The position numbers and the translations under genes were made by a program. Under the pieces are notes generated by a model. The model ran no database searches, was not told the origin of the DNA, and saw nothing but the letters and a program-made list of their open reading frames with translations. From Siphonodentalium dalli (lineage: Eukaryota > Mollusca > Scaphopoda > Gadilida > Siphonodentaliidae), in assembly GCA_032622095.1 (NCBI GenBank), contig CP136067.1:60336893-60400892 (forward strand): a stretch of DNA of 64,000 nt, written 5' to 3'. Shown in pieces: positions 45,701 to 56,166 of this stretch (its first letter is position 1; each line of letters opens with the position of its first letter).

Positions 45701-48185
45701 TCAGATAGCATGACATGGTTGGGCCAACGTTGGCACAACCACCCTCTGAATGGTTGGGCCAACGTTGGCAACCAACATTATTTTTGCTCATTGGGTCAAT
45801 GTTGGGCTAACGTATTGGGCCTTCGTTGTCGTTGGGCCATGCCTTGCCAACGTTGATATCCAGACCACATGGTTGGCATAACGTTGGCCCAATGTTGGAA
45901 ACTAAACCCATTGGTTGGCATAATGTTGACCCAACGGAGGGACAACTTTGGAACCTCAAACTGAATTGGTTGTCATAACGTTGGGGAATTCTATTTTTTT
46001 TCCTTTTTTTTGGCATCCAATAATCCGTTCATAATTCAGTTACCACCGGCAGGGCTCCACCATTTCACTATCTGATGCAAGTTTCTGAGAAACTACTATG
46101 CATATCAGTGATGTAAGTATTCTCCGCTATAACTTATATAGGGACCTGCGAATATTCGAAATTCGATTCGATGTCGACATCGGGCACCCGATTTGAGATC
46201 GACACCGAATCGGTCCGCTGATTCAGATATTTTCGAAGCGGTGATTGGTGTAGTCTCGTTTTTTGGGCCTAAATAACACATGCTAAATTATCTGAACTCA
46301 CAAAAATTGAAGCACAAGGTTGCCAAGTTAGCCAACGTAGGTAATTTTGAATGCATACCGTTCAGAGTAGACGTGCATTATGCAAATTATGTACTTCGAT
46401 CGCGCAAACCGTGACTGTGATCAAGCGCCGCATATATTTATAATCGGTATCGGCACTATGTAAATTGTCTACACGGTGCGTGATCGCTAGATGCGGAACT
46501 CAATTGATTACCTTATGTTTAGAACTTCATATATCCAATTCAGATTATATGAATAAAATTCAATGTCAGCCGCCGTTATGATCGACAAAACATAGATTGG
46601 AATGATCAGAAACGGTGAGAAACCTTAGAACAATCGGTCTATTACGTTCTTAAATGGATGTCATCGTGTGCGACCAGTTATCTGCGACACTGCAGTCTGC
46701 CGGTAGAAGGCCTATAAATTCCTTCTCTCAGTTTCTGTTTCCCCGAGAAATTGAGGGCGTTATACCAAGTTTCGATCCTTTGAATCTTGTTGATAACATT
46801 TAATACTTGTAACTTGTGTCTGTTTTATGGGACCCCCCTCCGTGAAGACAACTACAATGAATATGTGATGTAGGTGTTTGATCTATTGTGGGGTGAACAA
46901 TTTAACAGATAAATGCCAATTGTATCGGACTACAACAATTATACAGCTGAACGGTGTACACATGTCCAATTGTGTCAAATATTTATTATCTGTATTAAAT
47001 AATGTAAACAAGTGACTTCCATTCCATGGGGTCTGTGATACGTTGATTGAACTGTCTTTAAGTGTTCTACTGTCACTTCTTGTGTCATGTTCACCATGAC
47101 ATTTTGTCAGATAGAAATTCAATGCAACATATCCCAAACCCTCCATGAAACTGAGAGTAACTTGCCTATGTCATGATTTTCCTAAAAGAAAACACAAGAT
47201 CCAATGGATGTTTAAGGAGATTAACATTATTATATGGTATCTAGTGAATTTTGCAGTTTTTTGTCAGTGACACCGAAATACACAATGGTAGACAATGTTA
47301 ATCACTAGCTGATTCAATTCGAGATTCGATTCGATGTCGATATCAGGAAGGAGATTCGATATCGAGATTCGATTCGATGCAAAATCCCTGATTCGCAGAT
47401 CCCTAAACTTATATGTACCGTACGCTGTGCAAACATTCAGGACTTGGGAAAATAATTAATTAATTTTACAAAAAAGAGTAGTTTCTCACAAACGTAAACC
47501 TACCTCTGATAACGACCCGATGACCGATGGTGGCATCTAAAGAACGAACAAATCCTTGAATTCCAAATTAAAGAAACTGAATCCTTTATTTGCTAAAATC
47601 AGTACCAGCAGCAACACTGAACGAGAACCAGAACAAAGCGCGCAATAAGAAGTTTGACGTCAGAGCTTTCTACGTCATTTACGTTGGCATTACAACGTTT
47701 GGCCAGCGATATACCAACCGACACCAGCCAATCGTTGCATATATTGTGTCAGCAATGATTGTATACGTGTGCATGTTTACGGAACATTAAGTATCGGCAT
47801 ATCGTTCAGATGTATCACATGTACGCTAGGCCTATATATTTAATTGGACTGCCATGAAGCTGTTAGCGTTGGTCCAACATAGGACCAACGTTATAATTCC
47901 AACTGTTGTCACGTAAACCCAACCAATACGATGTGCACAGTAAATTCCATTTTCATGTTGGCGTTGGGCCAACGTTATAATTCCAATGGTTGGGAGGAAT
48001 ACGTTGGGCCAACCACACCAACCGAACCAATTTACTGCAGATAATTCTGTTGGCATGTTTGCGTTGGGCCAATGTTGGGCCAACCTTATATTTCCAACGG
48101 TTGGGAGAAATACGCCAACAACATCAACCCAACCAAACCTATGGCAACCGTGCAGACATTATGCCAACGTAGTCATGCTATCTGG
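45701..48185. mobile_element. Unclassified TIR element with arrays of GGGCCAACGTTGG palindromes
   Basis: The ends are inverted CAGATAGCATGAC (45702) and GTCATGCTATCTG (48172-48184). Flanks GTTCTTTC (45693-45700) and GTTCTGTC (48186-48193) could be an 8-bp duplication with one mismatch. Both subterminal zones (45718-46000, 47865-48165) are filled with words such as GGTTGGGCCAACGTTGGCA. The self-complementary core CCAACGTTGG is repeated every ~30-60 bp. Without its own insertion (46139-47405) the element is ~1.2 kb. No transposase was recognised. Confidence 0.75.
46139..47405. mobile_element. hAT-type element inserted in the GGGCCAACGTTGG element
   Basis: A perfect 8-bp duplication AACTTATA (46131-46138, 47406-47413) flanks 1267 bp. 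The termini are TAGGGACCTGCGAAT and, inverted, TAGGGATCTGCGAAT. Subterminal TTCGATTCGATGTCGA repeats occur at both ends. It has no recognisable transposase and differs from the 42920 element, so it is a second hAT family. Confidence 0.9.
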
Positions 48186-48214
48186 GTTCTGTCCCTGTTA
48201 AATACCGGTACTAA

Positions 48215-48595
48215 GTGAACGTTCAGACGACCACGATACAATCGTAAGTGGAAAGATTTCCATCATAGGAAGTAACCGGTAGTTGGACTGTGCATGCTCA
48301 CGTCAAAATCGTAGGTAAAAAAATAATATCAAGCACTGTTTGATTTTAGATGCGAAATCGTGGCGTTTCCTTAGTTACCCCCACTTGCGACATAATCGCA
48401 GTCGTATGTACGTAAAAATCGCAGCTGGAAATCACCGTAGGGTAGTCAATCACATGTATGCTTTTAATAGGAACAACCTACGATATCATAATGTACGAGT
48501 ACGACGTCATCGCAATCGTGTGAACAAACTATTCACGATCTCGTCGGGTCCGATTCCTCCACTTCCGATTGAATTGTGGTCGTCTGAACGTTCAC
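48215..48595. mobile_element. 381-bp MITE with TAA duplication (PIF/Harbinger-like)
   Basis: TAA (48212-48214, 48596-48598) flanks inverted ends that begin GTGAACGTTCAGACGACCAC; the arms match over ~35 bp with a few differences. The right arm of the foldback shows the unoccupied site (GGTAATAAGATC). A 3-bp TWA duplication is the Harbinger signature. Confidence 0.8.
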
Positions 48596-49566
48596 TAAGA
48601 TCAATATGCGACCGATGATCAATTTTATTGCAGTTTCGTCATTGTCTTTATCAGAACTACGGAAGAAAAATATTCTGAATTGAAGCAGACGGCAATTATT
48701 TACGGCAACATTTCAATCTGGCGCCGACTGAGACTGGTGTGCATTTATGTATACATAAATGCACACGGTGTGCAATTATGTATAAAACATTACGACAACG
48801 ACCCCATTAACATCACTGCCATGGTCTCGTACCTGGCTCAGACACTCCACTCACTGTTCTGTCCAACTGCACGACGTAACGCTTCCACCGTCAAAGTCCA
48901 GTAAGTGCCACCATCTTAGGGGGCGGAATTCCGCCCCCTAGTACAATTCCGCCCCCTAGTACTATTTTCGGATACGACGTCATGAGCTAATGACATAGTA
49001 AATATACTGCTTTCCTATGCCCTAGTACACCTGCGTGCTGGTTTCCTGGGGATTTCTGGTGACGTTATATATATCAACGACATAATCCAAAGAAAAGCTA
49101 TGTCGGCACTTACACTAATGGGGTCGTTGTCGTAACGTTTTATACATATATGCACACAGTGTGCATTTATGTATACATAATGTATATGTATAATGTATAT
49201 ATACATAAATGCACACCAGTCTTAGTCGGCGCGAGATTGAAATGTTGCCGTAAATAATTGCCGTCTGCTTCAATTCAGACTATTTTCTTCCGTAGTTCTG
49301 ATAAAGGAATTCTTTTATAACAATGACGAAACTGCAATAAAATTGATCATCGGTCGCATATTGATCTTATTACCAGCATTAAACAGGGACTGAAAGAACT
49401 GCATGGTTGTTTGATCGATGAACGGAGGAATATGAACTTACAAAAAATATCAACTCGTGTGCATTTATGTAGAAAACACAAATGACAATGACCCTGTCAC
49501 AAGACACTACACGAGACTGGTGTGCATCTATGTATAAAACATTACGACAACGACCCCATTAGCGGC

Positions 49567-50439
49567 ACTTACATGTTGTTGTCTTCCGTTCTTCACTGTA
49601 AGTTTTATTTTAGCACTTACTAGTCGCTACACATTCCGGAACGTTGCGCCTAAGTAGCGTAGAGGAGGCTGAACGTTGGTAGGCGAGTCCAATCACTGCC
49701 AGTGCCGCTGAAGGTTGGCGATTATCGCAATACGATAAGGGGACACACCGACTTTCGTACTCAGATATCACCATTTTTGTTTTTACATAGCTTGCCTCTC
49801 TGAAGTTTGGGGTGGGGGGGGGGGGGGGGTTTGTGTATTGTAACTTCTAAGTCAACTCATAGTAAATTTAGACAATCACCTTTTTGTCATTTAGATGTGT
49901 ATATGTGGTTAAAATTGGAACATTGGTCAGAAGTTAATGTGAGATGTTATGCACGGGATTTAAATTATTCACTGGCCCTCCCAGAGTATGACATGAATAT
50001 TAATGATAGTGCACATTGAACTGCACTACTGTAGAAATCATGGCCAATAGTAAAAAAGCTGTTAAATTATCAACAGGCTCCGCCCCTGAGTGGCCTACAA
50101 TCTGTCAATTTAAGATTGATTCATAGCAATATAAAATTGACGTTCCTTGAGTTACAGGTCAGAAGTTACTGTTCTTTGTAATAATTTATGCCTTCCTTTC
50201 TGTTTGCCAAGACAAAGCTTTTTGTTTGATATAAGAATAGGACTCCTCACAAAAGACATTATCTAATTTTTTCGTGGTAGAATCAGTTTCAGTACATACT
50301 TAAATCGGGTTTACACAGTTTCAACTTCAATGTTTATTACTTTTTATACATAGTACACACATTCTAGCAAACTTTTGTTCTGACAGCCAAGTATGCTTAC
50401 CACTTTTAGTTGCTTTATTCTATTGTAAAAAGACCCGAC
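49567..50439. other. Intergenic, nothing recognised; poly-G run
   Basis: A G-rich run at about 49809-49829 and otherwise plain AT-rich DNA. A 70-codon frame at 49807-50019 begins in the G run and is not called. Confidence 0.3.
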
Positions 50440-50735
50440 AATGCGCGATTTGACCTTGAATTTACCATTTTGAAGGTCAGGTCGGGGTCACGATTTGACC
50501 CGTCAAAAACACTCCCTGGACAAAAGTATCCCCAGGTATAAAATTTCGTCGAAATTGTCAGTTTTACATGATTTGCCTTGAATTGGCCATTTTGAAGGTC
50601 AAGGTCAGGTCGGGGGTCATGATTTGACCCGTCCAAAACACTCCCCGGACAAAATTATCCCTAGGTATCAAATTTCGTCGAAATCCGTTCGGCAGTTTTC
50701 CCGGCCATAGCTAACAGACAGACAAACAGACAGAA
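50440..50735 (+). repeat. Two-unit repeat with GACCCGTC boxes and AGACAGACAAACAGACAG tail
   Basis: Two ~145-bp direct units share CATTTTGAAGGTCA, GATTTGACCCGTC, CACTCCC-GGACAAAA and AAATTTCGTCGAAAT boxes. A CGTTCGGCAGTTTTCCCGGC box and an AGACAGAC tail follow. The plan is like the tails at 9240 and 27780, so this is probably a fragment of a dispersed element. Confidence 0.5.
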
Positions 50736-52450
50736 GTTTTAAGATGTGTGTTATCTCAGTCATGATGGCCTAATATTAGTGATGCGTTTGAATTTGAAGT
50801 ATTATGTGTGGAGATTGAGCATATTTCTGTATCTAGAGTTTTCAGTGGAGGGACCAATGCTGGCCATGGCAAATTACATAGGTGCACTGGGATCGAGTAG
50901 ATCCGCCACCCAATTTTTCCAGGATTTATTTTACGTATCAGTGACTTCTAAAGTTCTTCATCACAGTAGGGATCTTTAACATGTGCAAATTGTTGCCCAT
51001 GCAGCCTAATGTCATCCCTGGTTATAACATGAGAGGCGCAGAGGTAAGAAATTTGCCTCGTACTTGTTTTTTTCAAATTTTGTCTGAGATTCTTTTGCTT
51101 CTGGAATTGCTCTCAGAGCACTGATGGTGGCATCGATGGATGATATTTCCCCACCTACCTACCATAATTTTTTCACTCTGTTAGTGGGAACATACAATCT
51201 TTCTTTTTTTTTGGCCGCATCTATATTCAGAAATCAGAACTCTGAAATTTTCTCAGTCAAATGTCAATTCTCTCAAGCAAGGAGCAAAGTCTAACAATTT
51301 ATAATCCACTTCTTTAAATTAATCACAGCACACAAAAATAGTGTCAAATTTTCAGTGGAGAAAGCCATCTAAAATGACCCAAAAAAATTGGAATTTACAT
51401 TTATTGCCATTTGGAACTTTTAATCAAGTTTGATGGGATGTAGTTGTGAAACTGTTTTTATTTTACAGATATCAATTAATTTATTCTTTCGTGCAAACTA
51501 ATGCTGAAACGAATATTCATTTGTACACACATGCTTAACTATTTCAGTGCCGGTGGCCGATTATATCGGCCCTGATGTTAATAAGTTGCATAAAGTGTTT
51601 TAAGACCGTTTATTTTTGTAATAACTGCATGACATCGCACACAAAATTGATATTATGAAAAATTAATAGCTTCACTACACGAAATATAAGAAATAGGTTG
51701 GTTACACTCTGTCAAAGCAGGTAGTTTTTCACACCAAAATTACATAGGTCATCTGTATTGGTAAGATGTCATTTAATTCAATCTCGATAAAACAATCTCA
51801 AGCAAAATAAACCTGTTGCCATACAGCATAATGAGGTGGCATTGTATATAGAAACCAATTAGTACACATGCCAATGCTAAAATAAAAAATTATAGGGCAT
51901 TATACTTTCTAAAGTTGGGGATAATTTCTGGTTTAATAGTATATTCGTTGGTTGTCTGTTTGGCTTACAGGCAGATGCGTCGCATTATTTTTGTAAAAAT
52001 CAGTAAAATTAAAATGGTCAAGGGTGTCTGGAGAGAAGCAGACCGGTTCCGGAAACACAGGTCCATTTTTGGTCTTGTAGACCTGTATGCTTGTAGATAT
52101 ATATTTGGCTTTGAAAAACTTAAAAATCTAAACTATCACATGAATGTTTTCAAAGACATTTGAGGTTGCTCTGAAGGTCATTAATAAATAAATAGGTGAC
52201 CAGAAACAGAATAATTTATATATTTTTTGGCCTTAACATCAATAAATGCATATTGGTCTTGCATTGAATGTCCATATTTTGAAATTTAAATCCACTTTGA
52301 CGTATATTATATTATTTAGATTCAGCATACATTTGATGGCAACAGAAATAGATTAGGTTAAAAGTTGCATGATGAATGACATTGGAAGTGGATCTCACTA
52401 AAACCTCGCTGTACGACACATGAACTAGGAATCATGATGCGACCTTGCTC
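50736..52450. other. Upstream region of CSTPP1-like gene
   Basis: No coding or repeat structure could be supported. Open frames at 50746-50979 and 51915-52163 show no known domain. The sequence directly upstream of 52482 is likely promoter. Confidence 0.3.
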
Positions 52451-52456
52451 TATATA
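52451..52456 (+). promoter_or_regulatory. Possible TATA box of CSTPP1-like gene
   Basis: TATATA (within CTCTATATAGAGG, a palindromic context) lies 26 bp before the ATG at 52482. If used, the 5' UTR would be almost absent, so it may be fortuitous. Confidence 0.2.
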
Positions 52457-52481
52457 GAGGACAGTCTGCTCTGAAAGAATT

Positions 52482-52533
52482 ATGGCTGAAAACAAAAGTA
52501 ATCATTACAGCATATCAGCCGATAAATATCTAG
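52482..52533 (+). CDS. CSTPP1: CSTPP1-like gene, coding exon 1
   Basis: ATG at 52482 opens 17 codons ending ...DKYL and a first base of the next codon. The donor is G|GTGAGC (52534, phase 1). CSTPP1 (C11orf49) is a centriolar-satellite protein that regulates the tubulin polyglutamylase complex. In vertebrates its N-terminus is a short variable leader, then a Y-L stretch and a helix of the form (E/Q)DA-x-QLLE. Here the leader MAENKSNHYSISADKYL is of matching length and is completed by exon 2. No other ATG lies upstream in frame before a stop near this position. Confidence rests on the joined exons. Confidence 0.75.
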
Positions 52534-53558
52534 GTGAGCATTAAAACTCTTGGTATTATATCTTTGAAAAAGGAATTTATATAAAATTATTTTTTTTCTA
52601 ATAAATTCTAAGTTGAGATGCACAGTATTATCCTTTTAAATATCATAATTTATCTTACAATGAATTGGTGACATTTCTTAACTTTCCTTCAGAAAGTGAT
52701 ATCATCGTATTACTCAAATTCATTTACAATCTGCCCGTTTTATTTCTAAAGTTTCATTGAGACAATCAAAACTTTCGAAAAAAAGGCAAACGTACATATT
52801 AATTTATGTATAATGTAATATGCTTTGTTAAAAGTGAATCATTTGTCCTATAGACCGGATGTTACCAATACATATGTTTATACTATATAGTGAATATATT
52901 CATATTATAAAAGTTTCCGGTAATGGTTGCAATGTAAAATGTTATGGTTGGTATATAAAAGGGATTGGGGTGTTTCATAGAAAATGCACTGCTGCATTAA
53001 TCATTGCAAACAACCATATGGTTTATTTTATGGTTTATTTTTCACAAAAATATGGTTTATTGAACTTGTTATCTAACTATTTCCCACCAATTAATAGCAA
53101 TCCTTCTGCAATTGTATTATCTTTTTGTATGTCTTTCATCTAATATTTGCTGAACATCCCTCCAGATGAATAATATACAGTTTATTTTGTATTTTTATAA
53201 CTGAATCTATTAGTAAGTAAAGGGTTAACTGCAGCTGAACAGTCATTAGACAGGTGCAATTGTTATCGCACCCATTGGCAAATAACTGTGCACTTATTCA
53301 TCCAATAGTCATTGACTATAATCAACTAATGAACTTTTAGAAATTATGTTCTGCCCCAATCTATTGGATTATTAGCCAGAATTATCTGTGTATATGAATT
53401 TTTTTCTATGGTACTAGCAACAAACTTTTTTTTCTCCTGTTTTCATGAAACTTGCTTGAAAGGTTAGTTTTATTGTGATGTAGATTGCAATGAGTGTTGG
53501 GTTATATTTTGTTTACAAAAAATCTGATAATCATAAAACCTTCATTTTCCTTTTTCAG
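52534..53558 (+). other. CSTPP1-like intron 1
   Basis: A 1025-bp phase-1 intron, GTGAGC...TTTTTCAG. Its 3' part holds a reversed TTAA-type MITE (about 53045-53223). Confidence 0.7.
53045..53223 (-). mobile_element. TTAA-type MITE in intron 1, reversed
   Basis: On the minus strand, after TTAA (53224-53227), CCCTTTACTTACTAATAG is followed by boxes in the order of the 61333-61580 copy: TTCAGTTATAAAA, TATTATTCATCTGGAGGGATG, GCAGAAGGAT and GGTGGGAAAT. The distal end is unclear, so its left edge is approximate. Confidence 0.6.
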
Positions 53559-53661
53559 GAAACCATCATATTGAATTTTATCTTCAAGATTGTATTGCTC
53601 AGCTGCTAGAACATAAAGATGATAACACTAAGGTTAATCCAGCTAAATTTTTCAGTGAATA
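53559..53661 (+). CDS. CSTPP1: CSTPP1-like gene, coding exon 2
   Basis: The acceptor TTTTTCAG|GA completes a Gly codon. The exon reads NHHIEFYLQDCIAQLLEHKD, then DNTKVNPAKFFSE plus two bases of a Tyr codon, and ends at the donor |GTAAGT (53662). This matches the conserved CSTPP1 segment with E/QD-A/C-x-x-QLLE, a variable linker, then A-(R/K)-F-F-x-E-Y. The region is predicted to be helical. The exon is 103 nt, entry phase 1 and exit phase 2, and joins in frame to exon 3. Confidence 0.88.
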
Positions 53662-54103
53662 GTAAGTTTTTAGTTAATCAAGATAAGGACATTAGGTGAG
53701 TTATTCCTTGCTTTTTTAACCATAAAGTATGTTTACATACAAGCAATCTTACAATACAAGTTAGCAGATTGGATTGAACAACAGGAGCACTGAGTATACT
53801 TATATTGATTGGTTCTGGTGCGTATTATTTCTGATTTTGTCTCTGGCATTAGGTGGTCAGGTGCAACTAAGTGAGCAGTGCATGGTGTCTTGATGCTGGC
53901 ATTGATTTAATGTCTGACAAGTGTCCGATCTGACTCAGTATGGAGTCTTGCTTGGGGAGGGGCATGATAGCCATGGTTTCTTTCAAGACTGGTTACTGTC
54001 ACTGGAAAATAATTTAATCTTAAAATCGTCACAGATGATTAAATCTTTATTGACAAAATACAATTCAAATTTCCATCGCTTAGCAGACAGCAGCCTCCTT
54101 TTT

Positions 54104-55031
54104 GTCCCCCGAATAATTTCGGAAGACTTATAATCAGCATGTCCATGCATGCATCTGTCCATCCATCCTTGTCCGCATGATAACTTGAGCAATATTCAAC
54201 ATAATTTTTTGATATTGGTCACATTTGAGAAGATGCAGGCCAAGTTCCAATGTGGTCACGGTCCGGTGATTTTTGATGGAGTTATGCCCCCTTTTCGACT
54301 TATAAATCGCTGTTTTTGGGTTGTCCACATGGTAACTTGAAAAAAATTCAACAGAATTTCTTGATATTTGGTATGTGGTTCAAACTTGAGAGAGAAGACG
54401 CAGGCCAAGTTTGAATGTGGTATCAGTCTGATGATTTTAGACAGAGTTATGCCCATTTTCGACTTAGAAAACTTGATATTTGGTATGTGGTTCAAACCGA
54501 TTTTTGATGGAGTTATGCTTCTTTTTCAACTTAGAAATAGCTCTTTTTGTGTTGTTCGCATGCTAAAATAAGTTTTGACAGAGTTATGATCCTTTTTTAC
54601 TTAGAAAGCACTGTTTTTGTATTGTCTGCATGGTAACTTGAGCACTATTCAAGAGAATTTTTTTATATATGGCAAGTGTTTCACATTTGAGAAGATGCAG
54701 GCCAAGTTCGAATTTGGTGATGGTCCGATGATTTTTGATGGATTTATGCCCATTTTTGGACTTAGAAATTGCTGTTTTCACGTTTCCTGCATAGTAATTT
54801 GAGTAATAGTCAACCGAATTTCTTGATATTTGAAGTTTTATTTTGTTCCATTTAGAAATAACATTTGTGTTGTCTCAATAATAAATTGTGCATTCTTCAA
54901 AAGAATCTCTTGATATTTGGTGTGTGGCTCACTTTTGAGAAAATGCAGGTCATCATCTAGTTTGAGTCAGATTTTGCCATAATTTGAATTGTTTGTTCTT
55001 AGTCCCAAATAGCCACCTCAATTCGGGGGAC
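54104..55031 (+). mobile_element. Array element with GTCCCCCGAAT inverted ends
   Basis: GTCCCCCGAAT at 54104-54114 and ATTCGGGGGAC at 55021-55031 are perfect 11-bp inverted ends. Between them are five to six ~150-bp monomers with GGTAACTTGAG(C/A), TTCTTGATATTTGGT, GAGAAGATGCAGGCCAAGTT and TGATGGAGTTATGCCC boxes. These are related in style to 5963-6544 and 33277-33830. Some units are internally deleted (54460-54500). This resembles another Helentron-like family, with the CGGGGGAC end also seen near 2018 and 21684. Confidence 0.65.
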
Positions 55032-55240
55032 CTGTGACCTTTTATATCAATTGAAAACAAGAATCATCATGACACATGTGCTTAATTACCATAAGGTATG
55101 TGTTACGGTTTGTTCAAAATAGAATCTTTCTGTTGTGTGCATATATGGATACAGATGAATCGCAGCCATCTAAACACCTTAATGCTATGGTCCATATTCC
55201 AATTTCAACGCAATGCAATGGATGCAACAGATTTGTTGGA

Positions 55241-55474
55241 ACATTCCTTTAGATTCATCGTAACACTCCTTTAGATTCATCGTAACAATCATTTTGATTT
55301 GTCAGAACACTCCTTTAGATTCGTCAGAACGTTCCTTTAGATTCATCAAAACACTCCTTTAGTTTCATCGTAACACTCCTTTGGTTTGTCAGAATACTCC
55401 TTTAGATTCATCGGAACACTTCTTTAGATTCTTCGGAACACTCCTTTATATTCGTCGGAATACTCCTTTAGATT
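55241..55474 (+). repeat. 22-bp minisatellite (~10-11 copies)
   Basis: Units of the form ACACTCCTTTAGATTCATCG + 2 bp are repeated head to tail with point changes (GATTTGTC, TTCTTCGG variants). The locus is likely length-polymorphic. Confidence 0.85.
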
Positions 55475-55536
55475 GCACAAGGATTGGTTATTCCAGTATT
55501 GACAATTTTTCGAAAACTTCCAGTTATGTTGTTTTT

Positions 55537-55955
55537 AGCTCACCTGAGACAAAGTCTCCGGTGGAGCTATAGTCATCACTCCTCGTCCATCCGTCGAGCC
55601 GTCCATCCGTCCGTCAACAATTTTTTAAACATCTTCTTCTCCCAATCCATAAGACCGATTGGGTTCATATTTGCTGTGGATGTTTCCTAGGTGACTAACA
55701 TTCAGATTTGTTCAAATGAGGCCACTGGGTCAAATAGTTGCGAAGACAGGGCCATAACACTTTCCCTCCATAGTATTTCTTAAAACTACTTCTTCTCTTG
55801 TACCATCAGGTCGAATGGGTTCATATTTGGTACGAAGGGTCCTTGTGTGACTGGGGTTCAGATTTGTTCAAATGAGGTCACTGGGTCAAATGTGGGCGGA
55901 GCCAGTGACATAAATAACAAACAAAAAATTCAGATTTAACTCCTTGCTCAATTTA
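55537..55955 (+). mobile_element. Helentron-like element, AGCTCACCTGAG family, copy 3
   Basis: After GTTTTT it starts AGCTCACCTGAGACAAAGTC, with CCGGTGGAGCTATAGTCATC and a GTCCATCCGTC run. Two monomers follow with CAGATTTGTTCAAATGAGG boxes, and it ends ACTCCTTGCTCAATTT. It is nearly collinear with 10888-11310, making this the best pair for defining the family's ends. Confidence 0.7.
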
Positions 55956-56166
55956 ACATGCAAAATTTTTTATTATTAAAATCATGTTATTAAATTTGAA
56001 AAACTCTTCACCATTTTAACATCCTCAGAGTAATGAAACTTTAATCTTTAATGAAATCACAGAAACTTTCCATCACCCCCCTCCCCCACACATGACCCAG
56101 GCCCCCACCCTGCCCACAACCAAAGCCCCTTCACCCCATATATCACAACTTACCTCTCACCAGAAG

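Larger units (their letters stand above)
42360..49566. mobile_element. Foldback element (~1.2 kb native) carrying three nested insertions
   Basis: The right arm (about 49118-49566) is uninterrupted. Reverse-complemented, it matches the left arm in four pieces and in order: 42360-42507, 45625-45701, 48186-48214 and 48596-48830. The gaps are the MULE, the GGGCCAACGTTGG element and the TAA-flanked MITE. The arms carry TGTGCATTTATGTATACATA repeats and TCGTAA-GTTTTATACATA words. The centre (48831-49117) contains GGGGGCGGAATTCCGCCCCC, itself a palindrome (48918-48937). Removing the insertions leaves about 1.2 kb with ~450-bp arms and no gene. Confidence 0.8.

Noticed and set aside
48340-48618. 92-residue basic frame
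   Set aside because: It covers almost exactly the 381-bp Harbinger-like MITE and extends over its right TIR, so coding is unlikely.
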